From NCBI GenBank assembly GCA_028681335.1, contig JAQUIT010000014.1, forward strand, positions 1-64,000: 64,000 nt of DNA, in the 5' to 3' direction. Source of the stretch: Desulfuromonadaceae bacterium. GTDB lineage: Bacteria; Desulfobacterota; Desulfuromonadia; Geobacterales; Pseudopelobacteraceae. Below the pieces are notes generated by a model that was given only the letters and a program-made list of their open reading frames with translations, was not told the DNA's origin and did not search any database. Below are positions 52,416 through 59,939 of the stretch, one piece after another (position 1 is the stretch's first letter; each line of letters begins with the position of its first letter). The translations under genes and the position numbers were made by a program.

Positions 52416-53420
52416 ATGCATCTTGTTGACCAGATTAAGGAGAAGGCGCAAAAGAACCTGCAGACGGTTGTTCTGCCGGAAAGTTACGATGAGAGAATGC
52501 TGTTTGCTGCAGAGAAAATAGTAGCAGAAAAACTGGCTAAACTGGTCATTCTGGGTGATGCGACCAAGATTCAGGCTGAGGCGGCGACAAAGGGCATCAA
52601 CCTGGCCGGAGTTGAGCTGTTGAATCCGGCGACGTCGCCCAAGCTGGATCAGTATGTGGGCGATCTGGTAGAGCTGCGCAAGAGCAAGGGATTGACCGCC
52701 GATGAAGCGAGGAAGCTGCTTACGGCCGATGATAACCTTTACTATGCCGGCATGATGGTGCGCAACGGTGACGCCGGTGGGCAGGTGGCCGGGGCGACCG
52801 GCACGACCGGTAACGTGCTCAAAGCCGCCTTTCAGACTGTCGGCCCGGCGGCCGGTATCAAGACGGTTTCATCTTTCTTTCTGATGATCACCAAAAACCC
52901 GGATTTTGGCGAAAACGGTATCATTCTCTTTGCCGACTGCGCCGTTAACCCCAACCCGGATGCCCAGGCTCTGGCAGAGATCGCGGTGGCAACCGCCGGA
53001 AACTGCAAGGCGTTTCTCGATGTAGATGCGCGCGTCGCCATGCTGTCGTTTTCCACCAAGGGGAGCGCCAGTCACGCCGACTGTGACAAGGTGCTGAAAG
53101 CGCTGGAAATAGCAAAACAGATCAAGCCGGATATGCAGGTTGATGGCGAGTTGCAGGCTGATGCCGCGCTGCTCCCCAGCGTCGGGGGCAAAAAGGCTCC
53201 CGGCAGCGCCGTTGCCGGAAAAGCGAACGTGCTTATTTTCCCCGACCTGGACGCAGGTAACATTGCTTACAAACTGGTGGAGCGCGTCGCCGGTGCAGAA
53301 GCGGTCGGTCCGATCATCCAGGGGTTGGCCAAGCCGGTCAACGACCTGTCGCGCGGCTGCTCGGTGGATGATATCGTCAACGTGGTCGCGATCACTGCGG
53401 TACAGGCGGCACAGGGGTAA
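52416..53420 (+). CDS. pta: Phosphate acetyltransferase
   Basis: 334 residues from the ATG at 52416 (AAAGGAG upstream). Interconverts acetyl-CoA and acetyl phosphate, linking acetate use or production to central metabolism. The PTA_PTB domain is complete, with GATGTTGNVLKAA, DCAVNPNPDAQ and the C-terminal GPIIQGLAKPVNDLSRGC. Single-domain short form. The frequent neighbour ackA is not present; pta has its own promoter and terminator, so it is monocistronic. Confidence 0.96.
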   Translation: MHLVDQIKEKAQKNLQTVVLPESYDERMLFAAEKIVAEKLAKLVILGDATKIQAEAATKGINLAGVELLNPATSPKLDQYVGDLVELRKSKGLTADEARKLLTADDNLYYAGMMVRNGDAGGQVAGATGTTGNVLKAAFQTVGPAAGIKTVSSFFLMITKNPDFGENGIILFADCAVNPNPDAQALAEIAVATAGNCKAFLDVDARVAMLSFSTKGSASHADCDKVLKALEIAKQIKPDMQVDGELQADAALLPSVGGKKAPGSAVAGKANVLIFPDLDAGNIAYKLVERVAGAEAVGPIIQGLAKPVNDLSRGCSVDDIVNVVAITAVQAAQG

Positions 53421-53440
53421 CCAGACGTAATTAAACTAAA

Positions 53441-53482
53441 CGTAAAGAAGGCGCATCCGGCAAAGGGTGCGCCTTCTTTACG
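53441..53482. terminator. Bidirectional terminator after pta
   Basis: Perfect 15-bp stem CGTAAAGAAGGCGCA (53441-53455) with TGCGCCTTCTTTACG (53468-53482). It separates pta from the convergent MoxR/VWA cluster. Confidence 0.85.
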
Positions 53483-53497
53483 TTACGGCATCTAAAA

Positions 53498-53902
53498 CTA
53501 AAAATCCCCGGTCATCTCCTGCAGCAGGTAGAGCTTGACGTTCACCTTGCGCACACATTCGACGATTTCTCTCAGTTGCTTTTCGTTCAGTCCGCACTCT
53601 TCGTCAATCCCTTGAAACCACGGAAATCCTTTCGGCAGCGGTGTCAGCGTGCCGTCACGGAGCAGCATGGCGTCCACAAGGTCGTTGACGCGGCCTGTGG
53701 CTTCCCAGGGGTCACGGTAGTTGAACTGGCGCGCGACAACGTTCATTGCCATGCCATTCGGGAAGAGGGCTTTTACTTCAAACGAAAATTCGCGCGGGGC
53801 GCTGTAGCTGTCGCTCCGTCCGGAGCGGATCATCACCTCGGCACCGGCCGCCTGCAGTATTTCCCCGACTGATTCTGCGGTCATTGCACTGCACGTATCC
53901 AT
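53498..53902 (-). CDS. Hypothetical protein following the MoxR/VWA pair
   Basis: 134 residues, no family recognised. No signal sequence. About residues 30-75 alternate hydrophobic and charged residues (beta-rich), then a helical C-terminal third with a cysteine pair (EECGLN, VECVRK). Third gene of the minus-strand cluster, 3 bases after the VWA gene, so expressed with it and possibly a substrate or adaptor of that system. Confidence 0.75.
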   Translation of the reverse strand: MDTCSAMTAESVGEILQAAGAEVMIRSGRSDSYSAPREFSFEVKALFPNGMAMNVVARQFNYRDPWEATGRVNDLVDAMLLRDGTLTPLPKGFPWFQGIDEECGLNEKQLREIVECVRKVNVKLYLLQEMTGDF

Positions 53903-53905
53903 TCT

Positions 53906-55078
53906 TTATATCTCCATTCGTAATTCGACACCCCACGGTACCGGTTTTTCTCCTGCGGCGGTCAGCACCCACAAGGTCGGAAAATCCATCTGTGGCGGTG
54001 CCGGCCCGACTCCGTCGGTAAGATAGATCACGACGGCCGGGAGGGGGTGCATGGTTTTTGCGTAGTCAAAGACCGGCCGTAAATCGGTGAAACCGCCACC
54101 ATCATAGTACTCGATAACTCCCGGGGCACCGCTGAAAGAGCTGATCCGCTGAATCCGGCTGTTGGCATAGAGCACGGTTACGGTTGCGTCGCGACCGCGG
54201 GTGATTTGAAGAAGCTCTGCGGCAAATGCCTCCCGAAGCTCTACGGTGTTGGTTGAGTCGCTGACGTCAATCCCTACCAGTAGGTTGAGGCGGCGTTGTT
54301 TTCTGACCCCAGGGGTCGTGTGCTCAAAGCGGCGGTGTTCACGCAGCCAGGAACTTCTGCGACCGGTCCGGCCGGCGGTGGCAATAAATTGGCGCAGAAT
54401 CTGCCGCCAGGGGAGGGGGGACGGGTGCAGCAGTGCGTCGATAACCTGCCGGAGCTCGGCCGGTGTTTCGCCATCGCACCCTCTCAGGCTGTCTCTGGCG
54501 ATTGCCCGTACCGTCTCTTCGGCAAGGGCAAGCGGTGTACTGTCGGCATCGCTCCATAATTCATGACTGTCCAGCGTCACCTCTGGTTCGCGGCCCAGGT
54601 CTTCACCTGCCGCACCACTCTCTGAGGACTCTGCCTCACCATAGCCGCAGCCGTCAAGATTGCCGGTATCGAACGGGGGGACCAGTTGGTCGTAGTACTC
54701 TTCCGCCGCCAGGCCGTCATCAGCGCCGTAATATGCAGGGAAAAGCGCTTCCTCGGGAAGGTTGGCGATGCCGGGGTTTATCGCCAGATCGGCGGCAATA
54801 TCCCAGTCATGTTGATTGCGCCCCTTGCGCCGCAGCGGATGGAGATGCAGCAGGTGCTTGACCAGGTGCTCCAGAAGCGCTTGCTGCTGCGGTTCCGCCA
54901 GTGTGGCAAAAGGTACGGGATCAACCGCCAGGACAGGTATGCCGTCTCTTACCGTTACGCCGGCTTCTTTGCCGTGCAGAGGTCGTTGTTCACGGCGCAG
55001 GTTGAGGATGAAATGCCCGTAAAACGGCCGTTCGCGGAGTAGTCGCACAACAGCATTTTCAAGGGGATTGCTGCTCAT
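53906..55078 (-). CDS. DUF2201-like/VWA-type protein, MoxR partner
   Basis: 390 residues. An N-terminal metallopeptidase-like domain (about 1-110) is followed by an acidic linker and a C-terminal von Willebrand A-type domain (about 262-390) with MIDAS residues D271-V-S-D-S275. The position expected for HExxH reads H71-L-V-K-H75 followed by LLHLH, so the catalytic Glu is missing. Its start overlaps the ATPase stop by 4 bases. MoxR-VWA pairs act as chaperone-type remodellers in maturation or stress; the target is unknown. Confidence 0.85.
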   Translation of the reverse strand: MSSNPLENAVVRLLRERPFYGHFILNLRREQRPLHGKEAGVTVRDGIPVLAVDPVPFATLAEPQQQALLEHLVKHLLHLHPLRRKGRNQHDWDIAADLAINPGIANLPEEALFPAYYGADDGLAAEEYYDQLVPPFDTGNLDGCGYGEAESSESGAAGEDLGREPEVTLDSHELWSDADSTPLALAEETVRAIARDSLRGCDGETPAELRQVIDALLHPSPLPWRQILRQFIATAGRTGRRSSWLREHRRFEHTTPGVRKQRRLNLLVGIDVSDSTNTVELREAFAAELLQITRGRDATVTVLYANSRIQRISSFSGAPGVIEYYDGGGFTDLRPVFDYAKTMHPLPAVVIYLTDGVGPAPPQMDFPTLWVLTAAGEKPVPWGVELRMEI

Positions 55079-56133
55079 GCTTCGCGGGAAATTGTCTGGA
55101 TCGCGTCAAACACGACGTTGTCGTACTTGTCCTGGGCGATGGCAAGCGCTATTTCGGGGATCTTGAGCAGCGACTTGACGAAGCCGAAGCGGAGGTCGCG
55201 AGGCAGAACGGCGATGTAGGCGACAAGGTTTGCTTCCTGGTCCGGTTCAAGAAGCGGAGAGGTCTGCAGCGTCGCGATCAGGTCGTTGACCGTGGCGGCC
55301 TGGACGTCATCCCGCTGTTCTGCCGCCTGGGCAACGACGTCTGTCCAGTGGTTCAGCACTTCGGCGGCGGTCAGCGGGCGTCCCTTGCGGTCGGCCAGCC
55401 AGCGCATGAAGGTGATGGCAGCCTCTTTGCCGATGACCCCGGCATAAACCTCCATTTCCAGGTCGCCTGAGAAACGGCAATTTTTACGCAGTATGCTGAC
55501 CATTTCCCAGCCGCGCTCGGTTGGTTCGACCTGCAGCTCCATCGGTGCGCCCTGACGGGCCAGCAGAGCGGAGTTGCCTGCGAGAAACTGCCGTACGTCG
55601 GTGGAGAGCTCCCTCTGCACGGCATAGCGTGCCCAGCAGGTATAATCGGTCTCGACAAACAGCATAATCATCCGGTCAACGAGGGCGCGGTCGAGGGTTG
55701 CCACCTGATAGGTGCCGTCCGGCGGATTGATGCTGACAATTACCTTGTGACGCCGGGAGAGGTGATGGGTGTGGAGTGAACGCTGCAGCCCCTCGGCCGG
55801 CGGCTCGACAAACTGAAAGATGGCCTGGAGCGTATCTTCCTGCTGGGCGCGGTTAAGTTCATCGCAGTGAACCAGTGTCGGTGCTTCATCATCGCCAGGC
55901 CACCACGAGGGGCGGGACCAGTGCATGATGTCGCCGTCGCGAAAGGGGATTCCAACAAGGTCACCCACCTCCATCTGCCCGAGACGCAACGACACATATT
56001 TTCTGTCGATTTCGCTGCAGGCCTGAATGATGCCGGCGCTTTTGCCAACACCGCGATGTCCCACCACACACGGGGTGAGATCGGTTTTTGTTATGATTTC
56101 CTTGATGACTGATTTCATCTGTTCGATGTTCAT
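55075..56133 (-). CDS. MoxR-type AAA+ ATPase
   Basis: 352 residues. AAA+ domain with Walker A GHRGVGKS (25-32), Walker B LVHCDELNRA (about 91-100) and sensor region VSINPPD (about 138-144), then a helical lid. The VGDLVGIP motif after strand 2 is typical of MoxR-related proteins. Likely a hexamer working with the VWA protein coded directly downstream. First gene of the three-gene run. Confidence 0.92.
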   Translation of the reverse strand: MNIEQMKSVIKEIITKTDLTPCVVGHRGVGKSAGIIQACSEIDRKYVSLRLGQMEVGDLVGIPFRDGDIMHWSRPSWWPGDDEAPTLVHCDELNRAQQEDTLQAIFQFVEPPAEGLQRSLHTHHLSRRHKVIVSINPPDGTYQVATLDRALVDRMIMLFVETDYTCWARYAVQRELSTDVRQFLAGNSALLARQGAPMELQVEPTERGWEMVSILRKNCRFSGDLEMEVYAGVIGKEAAITFMRWLADRKGRPLTAAEVLNHWTDVVAQAAEQRDDVQAATVNDLIATLQTSPLLEPDQEANLVAYIAVLPRDLRFGFVKSLLKIPEIALAIAQDKYDNVVFDAIQTISREA

Positions 56134-56341
56134 GAACTTGCTCCGGCTATAGAGGACAGTTTTTATCCTCTTTGATAGTAGCGGTAATTGTGATACTTTT
56201 CAACAATAAGTTTGTGAAGCGAGCGTACGGATTCTCATGTAGAGGTCCGGGAAGTTTGTCGTGTGATTTTAAGCCGGCAAAGGGCTTGACGGCAACAGAT
56301 CGGAATGCCTCAAAAAAGGAACAACATGACACTCAATTCAA

Positions 56342-56370
56342 TTGACGCACGAATATGTCGGTGGTATATA
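56342..56370 (+). promoter_or_regulatory. Promoter of the GGDEF-EAL gene, in a 400-bp gap
   Basis: -35 TTGACG (56342-56347), 17-bp spacer, -10 TATATA (56365-56370). The gap 56134-56534 holds no convincing gene. The predicted transcript starts near 56377, giving a long AT-rich leader of about 158 bases with no clear hairpins and no c-di-GMP riboswitch consensus. Confidence 0.65.
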
Positions 56371-56534
56371 CGGCTTTGTAACTACTTAAATAATAGTGCA
56401 AATTTAAGTTAATGAACGATATGTAATTATGTGAAGCAAGGTGTTTTAACGCACACAGGTGCAACGGATAGAGCCGTATAGTTGTATCGTTGAGGATAAC
56501 AATATTCGTTGTTTTTATTTACCGGGGACCATGT

Positions 56535-58241
56535 ATGAACAACAAGTGTATTAACGACAGTGCTTTTCAAGGGCAACAGATCCTGGAACACGCCCCGGAT
56601 GGAATTTTCATGATCGATACCGAGATGAAGATTTGTTACGTTAATCCGGCTTTTTGCCGTCTGCTGGGTTATGATCCCTGTGAAGTTCTGGGGTCATCTA
56701 TAACTGATCATCTGGGAGATCTGTCGATTCTGGCTAATTGTATGGACCGGGTGAGGGAGACGGGCAGTTGCGTTGATCAGGAGACGATCTTCCGGCGCAA
56801 AGACGGCTCGATGATCCATATTTCCAAAAATGTTCAGGCAATTCAAAATGAAGATGGCAGCTTAGCCAGCATTGTTGTTTTTATCCGCGATATGACCAGA
56901 CTTCATTTTCTCAATCAGCAGCTCAGTGACTCTCAGCAGAAGCTCCAATCGTACGTTAATAATCTGGAAACAGTTGTTGATGAGCGCACCAGGGAGCTGT
57001 CGGAACAGCTCTATACAGACAGCCTGACACGGTTGCCTAACCGGATGAAACTGCTTGTTGACCTGACGAAGGGGTTCAACGGTAACGTCCTGATCCTGCT
57101 CAACATCGATGGGTTTAAGGAGATTAACTCCTATTTCGGTCAGGATGCCGGTGATACCATTTTGACGCAGGTGGGCAATGAACTCGTCGTCCAAACATCT
57201 CAATTGAAGATGGGTAAGGTCTACAAGCTTCCTTCAGACGAATATGCAATTGTCATTCAGGAAAATCTGACTCGTGAACAGGTCGAGTCGATTGTTGTCA
57301 CTATGGGGGAGACGATCAAGCATCGCTCCCTCTTTGCCAGTTCAGACGAAGATCTCAGTCTGGACGTAACGATAGGGGTGGCTATGATCAGTGAAACTGA
57401 TGAGAGCTCACGCGAGCTGCTATCGTTTGCGGACATGGCACAAAAACTTGCCAAAAAAGAGCGTAAACCGTACCTTTTTTACACGCCCTCAATGCAGATT
57501 AAAGAGGAGTACGAGCAGAACCTTGGCTGGATAAAACGGTTGAAGAGCGCCATCGAAGAGGATCGGGTGATTCCTTTCTTTCAACCGATCGTAGACTCCC
57601 AGACACTTCACAGCAAAAAATATGAGGCACTGGTGAGAATTCAGGAGGGGGATGCATTTGTCAGCCCGGGCGAATTTTTACGAATAGCAAAAAAAGTGAA
57701 GCTTTATCACCATATTACGAAAACTATGGTCGACAAGGCACTCGCTGTTTTTGCTCCGCTGAAGGCAAGTGTCTCAATCAATCTTTCGATTGAAGATCTT
57801 CTTGACGAGTCTACGAACAGCTATGTGATACATAAAGTGCGGGAGTGCGGTTTTGCCGAACGGATTATTTTTGAGATAACGGAATCAGAGGGTATCAGCA
57901 ATTATGCGGTGGTTAATGAGTTCATTACAGAAGTAAAACGCAATGGCGGGAAAATAGCTCTGGACGATTTCGGTTCAGGGTACTCGAATTTTTTCTATGT
58001 TACACAGCTCAACGTTGACTTTATTAAAATAGACGGTTCAATCATCAGCCAGATAACTGATAATCCGTCAGCGCGAATCATTACGGAGACGATCATCGAC
58101 TTCGCATCCAAACTCGGCATAAAGACGATTGCAGAGTTTGTGGCGGATGAAGCTATTTACCGATGTCTTGAGGGATTGTCTATTGATGCGTATCAGGGAT
58201 ATCACTTCGGAAAGCCCGTGCAGCATATCGTGGAGTCGTAA
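56535..58241 (+). CDS. PAS-GGDEF-EAL protein; likely c-di-GMP phosphodiesterase
   Basis: 568 residues from the ATG at 56535. PAS (about 12-122), short coiled coil, GGDEF (about 160-315) and EAL (about 330-565). The GGDEF loop is degenerate (PSDEY at 233-237), so cyclase activity is unlikely. The EAL site is intact: EAL 364-366, E447 in FEITES, DDFGSGYS 477-484 and KID 498-500, so c-di-GMP hydrolysis is expected, perhaps tuned by GTP at the dead GGDEF. PAS input unknown. Monocistronic. Confidence 0.93.
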   Translation: MNNKCINDSAFQGQQILEHAPDGIFMIDTEMKICYVNPAFCRLLGYDPCEVLGSSITDHLGDLSILANCMDRVRETGSCVDQETIFRRKDGSMIHISKNVQAIQNEDGSLASIVVFIRDMTRLHFLNQQLSDSQQKLQSYVNNLETVVDERTRELSEQLYTDSLTRLPNRMKLLVDLTKGFNGNVLILLNIDGFKEINSYFGQDAGDTILTQVGNELVVQTSQLKMGKVYKLPSDEYAIVIQENLTREQVESIVVTMGETIKHRSLFASSDEDLSLDVTIGVAMISETDESSRELLSFADMAQKLAKKERKPYLFYTPSMQIKEEYEQNLGWIKRLKSAIEEDRVIPFFQPIVDSQTLHSKKYEALVRIQEGDAFVSPGEFLRIAKKVKLYHHITKTMVDKALAVFAPLKASVSINLSIEDLLDESTNSYVIHKVRECGFAERIIFEITESEGISNYAVVNEFITEVKRNGGKIALDDFGSGYSNFFYVTQLNVDFIKIDGSIISQITDNPSARIITETIIDFASKLGIKTIAEFVADEAIYRCLEGLSIDAYQGYHFGKPVQHIVES

Positions 58242-58253
58242 ATCTTACTCGGG

Positions 58254-58290
58254 TCTGTCCGTCCCTGGCGTTCTTGCAGAGGCGGACAGA
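58254..58290. other. Hairpin between convergent GGDEF-EAL and queC genes
   Basis: Stem TCTGTCCG (58254-58261) with CGGACAGA (58283-58290), 21-base loop. No T-run on either strand, so a weak terminator at best. Confidence 0.35.
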
Positions 58291-58327
58291 CAAAAGAGCT
58301 CATCCGTTTTCCCACTCTTCCTTCAGC

Positions 58328-59005
58328 TTAATCCACATATTCGAGCGGGTCAGTCAAACCTGCCTCGGCAAAACCCTTCAGGCGCAGGCGACAGGAATCA
58401 CACTGGCCGCAGGAAAGGCCTTCCGGGGTCGGATCGTAGCAGGAGTGCGTCAAGCCGTAGTCAACTCCCAGCTCTACTCCGCGCCGGATGATATCAGCCT
58501 TGGTCATGCTGATCAGCGGCGCATGGATTTTGAACTTCGATGTTCCTTCGACGCCGGCTTTGGTTGCCAGATTGGCCATCGTCTCGTAGGCCTGGATGTA
58601 TTCCGGACGGCAGTCCGGATAGCCGGAGTAATCGAGGGCGTTGACGCCGATATAGATGTCCGACGCACCCAGGACCTCGGCCCATCCGAGGGCAAAAGAG
58701 AGGAATATGGTGTTGCGGGCCGGTACATAAGTAACCGGGATGTCGCTCCCGACACCCTCCTTTGGTACGTCGATATCGGCTGTCAGCGCACTGCCCCCCA
58801 TGAGGCGCAGATCGAAATCGACGACCAGATGTTCCGCTGCACCAATTGCTTTTGCGTTCTGCCGGGCGACCGTCAGTTCAAAGCTGTGCCGTTGGCCGTA
58901 GGAAAAGCTGATTGCATAAGGGGTAAAACCATCTGCCCTGGCTATCGCCATACAGGTGGTGGAATCCAGTCCGCTGCTATACAAAACTACCGCTTTACGT
59001 TGCAT
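58328..59005 (-). CDS. queC: 7-cyano-7-deazaguanine synthase
   Basis: 225 residues from the ATG at 59005 (GGAG upstream). Makes preQ0 from carboxydeazaguanine, ammonia and ATP for queuosine. PP-loop SGLDST at 11-16 and a C-terminal zinc site ([18 protein letters not shown]) are diagnostic. The P-loop reads SSGLDS where most have SGGLDS, a minor change. Other queuosine genes are not nearby. Confidence 0.95.
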   Translation of the reverse strand: MQRKAVVLYSSGLDSTTCMAIARADGFTPYAISFSYGQRHSFELTVARQNAKAIGAAEHLVVDFDLRLMGGSALTADIDVPKEGVGSDIPVTYVPARNTIFLSFALGWAEVLGASDIYIGVNALDYSGYPDCRPEYIQAYETMANLATKAGVEGTSKFKIHAPLISMTKADIIRRGVELGVDYGLTHSCYDPTPEGLSCGQCDSCRLRLKGFAEAGLTDPLEYVD

Positions 59006-59044
59006 GGTGTGGGGTCTCCGCGTGTGTGATGTGAACTTTAACGT

Positions 59045-59072
59045 TTGCAATTTTACGCGTATTGAGTACAAT
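59045..59072 (+). promoter_or_regulatory. Promoter of the DUF507 genes
   Basis: -35 TTGCAA (59045-59050), 16-bp spacer, -10 TACAAT (59067-59072). Predicted leader about 87 bases, containing a terminator-like hairpin. Confidence 0.6.
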
Positions 59073-59127
59073 AAGTCTACTTTTCTCATGAATCTCCGCC
59101 GGAAAAAGTAAAATCATCCCATAGATG

Positions 59128-59154
59128 AGGTCTGCAGGATAGCAGGCCTTTTTC
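59128..59154 (+). terminator. Terminator-like hairpin in the DUF507 leader
   Basis: AGGTCTGC (59128-59135) pairs with GCAGGCCT (59142-59149) including one G-U pair, followed by TTTTTC. Lies between the promoter and the start codon, so it may attenuate expression. Confidence 0.5.
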
Positions 59155-59166
59155 ATTTGAGGCGTT

Positions 59167-59454
59167 ATGCGACTAAAAGAGGAACAGATCCGCGGGTTGG
59201 CAGAAAAGGTATACAGTGATCTGGTGGCCGACGGGTTGATAACTCCGAGCGGTGAACGTAGCGAAGTCGTTGCCGGGATTGTGCGTGCCATTTCGCAGAA
59301 CTTTGCTGCCGAGCAGCAGTTGGAGCGGGATGCGGAGAAGCTGCTGGATGAAACCATGGCAGCCATGGGAAGCGGCGCCGCCGGGATTGACCGCCGCCGG
59401 ATGCTGAAGATGGTTAAGGATAAGCTGGCCAAGGAACGAAATATAGTCCTGTGA
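59167..59454 (+). CDS. DUF507-family protein, copy 1
   Basis: 95 residues. A charged helical protein beginning MRLKEEQIRGLAEKVYSDLV, the usual DUF507 start, and ending MVKDKLAKERNIVL. No signal or membrane segment. Function unknown; DUF507 genes often occur in tandem pairs in delta-proteobacteria, as here. Confidence 0.9.
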   Translation: MRLKEEQIRGLAEKVYSDLVADGLITPSGERSEVVAGIVRAISQNFAAEQQLERDAEKLLDETMAAMGSGAAGIDRRRMLKMVKDKLAKERNIVL

Positions 59455-59574
59455 TTCCAAATCCCAAATAAAGGCGCTATCTGCGTTGGCTCGTCTTTTC
59501 GGTACCTCACGTACCTATCGTACGTCTTCGTCGCCTCAATCCTTACCGCCTTGATTTCATCCTTGATTTGGAAT
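59454..59574. repeat. Palindromic intergenic element between the DUF507 genes
   Basis: Perfect 10-bp terminal inverted repeats ATTCCAAATC (59454-59463) and GATTTGGAAT (59565-59574). Inside, the left arm GGCGCTATCTGCGTTGGC and the right arm, read in reverse complement as GGCGGTAAGGATTGAGGC, are imperfectly symmetric, around a GGTACCT/CGTACG core. This resembles dispersed palindromic repeats of other bacteria; copy number in the genome is unknown. Confidence 0.55.
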
Positions 59575-59588
59575 TGGAAGGAGTTTTT

Positions 59589-59849
59589 ATGTCATTATCA
59601 GAAGACCGTATTTCAACAATGGCCCATGAAGTAATCAAATGCATCTGGCGGGATGACCTGGCGGATGTGTCTGATGAGGTCCGGGCCCTGAAGCGGGTCA
59701 AACAGTCTCTGGAGGCTTTCTTCGGGGCGGTTGACGATGTCGAAGCGGCGGTCAGGGCAAAGCTGCGCAACAAGGATCCCGGTAGTCGAGACTACGAAGC
59801 CCTCTACCAGAAGTTCTACCACGATGAAATGGCCCGGAGAAATCTGTAA
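59589..59849 (+). CDS. DUF507-family protein, copy 2
   Basis: 86 residues from the ATG at 59589, with GGAAGGAG upstream. Begins MSLSEDRISTMAHEVIKCIW and keeps the DUF507 pattern of amphipathic helices, with a C-terminal YQKFYHDEMARRNL. Paralogue of the gene before it, separated by the palindromic element. Function unknown. Confidence 0.87.
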   Translation: MSLSEDRISTMAHEVIKCIWRDDLADVSDEVRALKRVKQSLEAFFGAVDDVEAAVRAKLRNKDPGSRDYEALYQKFYHDEMARRNL

Positions 59850-59939
59850 AATTCTGCTGGCAAGCCCCCTTGGTTGTTATCACTCATTCTTTTCGGCCAT
59901 GAGCAGTAGCTCGCGGCCGTTTTCACGAAAGGCGCATTT

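Noticed and set aside
56147..56332. Minus-strand frame of 61 residues in the 400-bp gap
   Set aside because: No ribosome site, no recognisable motif, and it overlaps the region leading to the GGDEF-EAL promoter.
56377..56534. c-di-GMP riboswitch ahead of the GGDEF-EAL gene
   Set aside because: The ACGCACACAGGTGCAAC stretch is suggestive, but the GNRA loop and ACGCAAAGCC core of the GEMM motif are absent.
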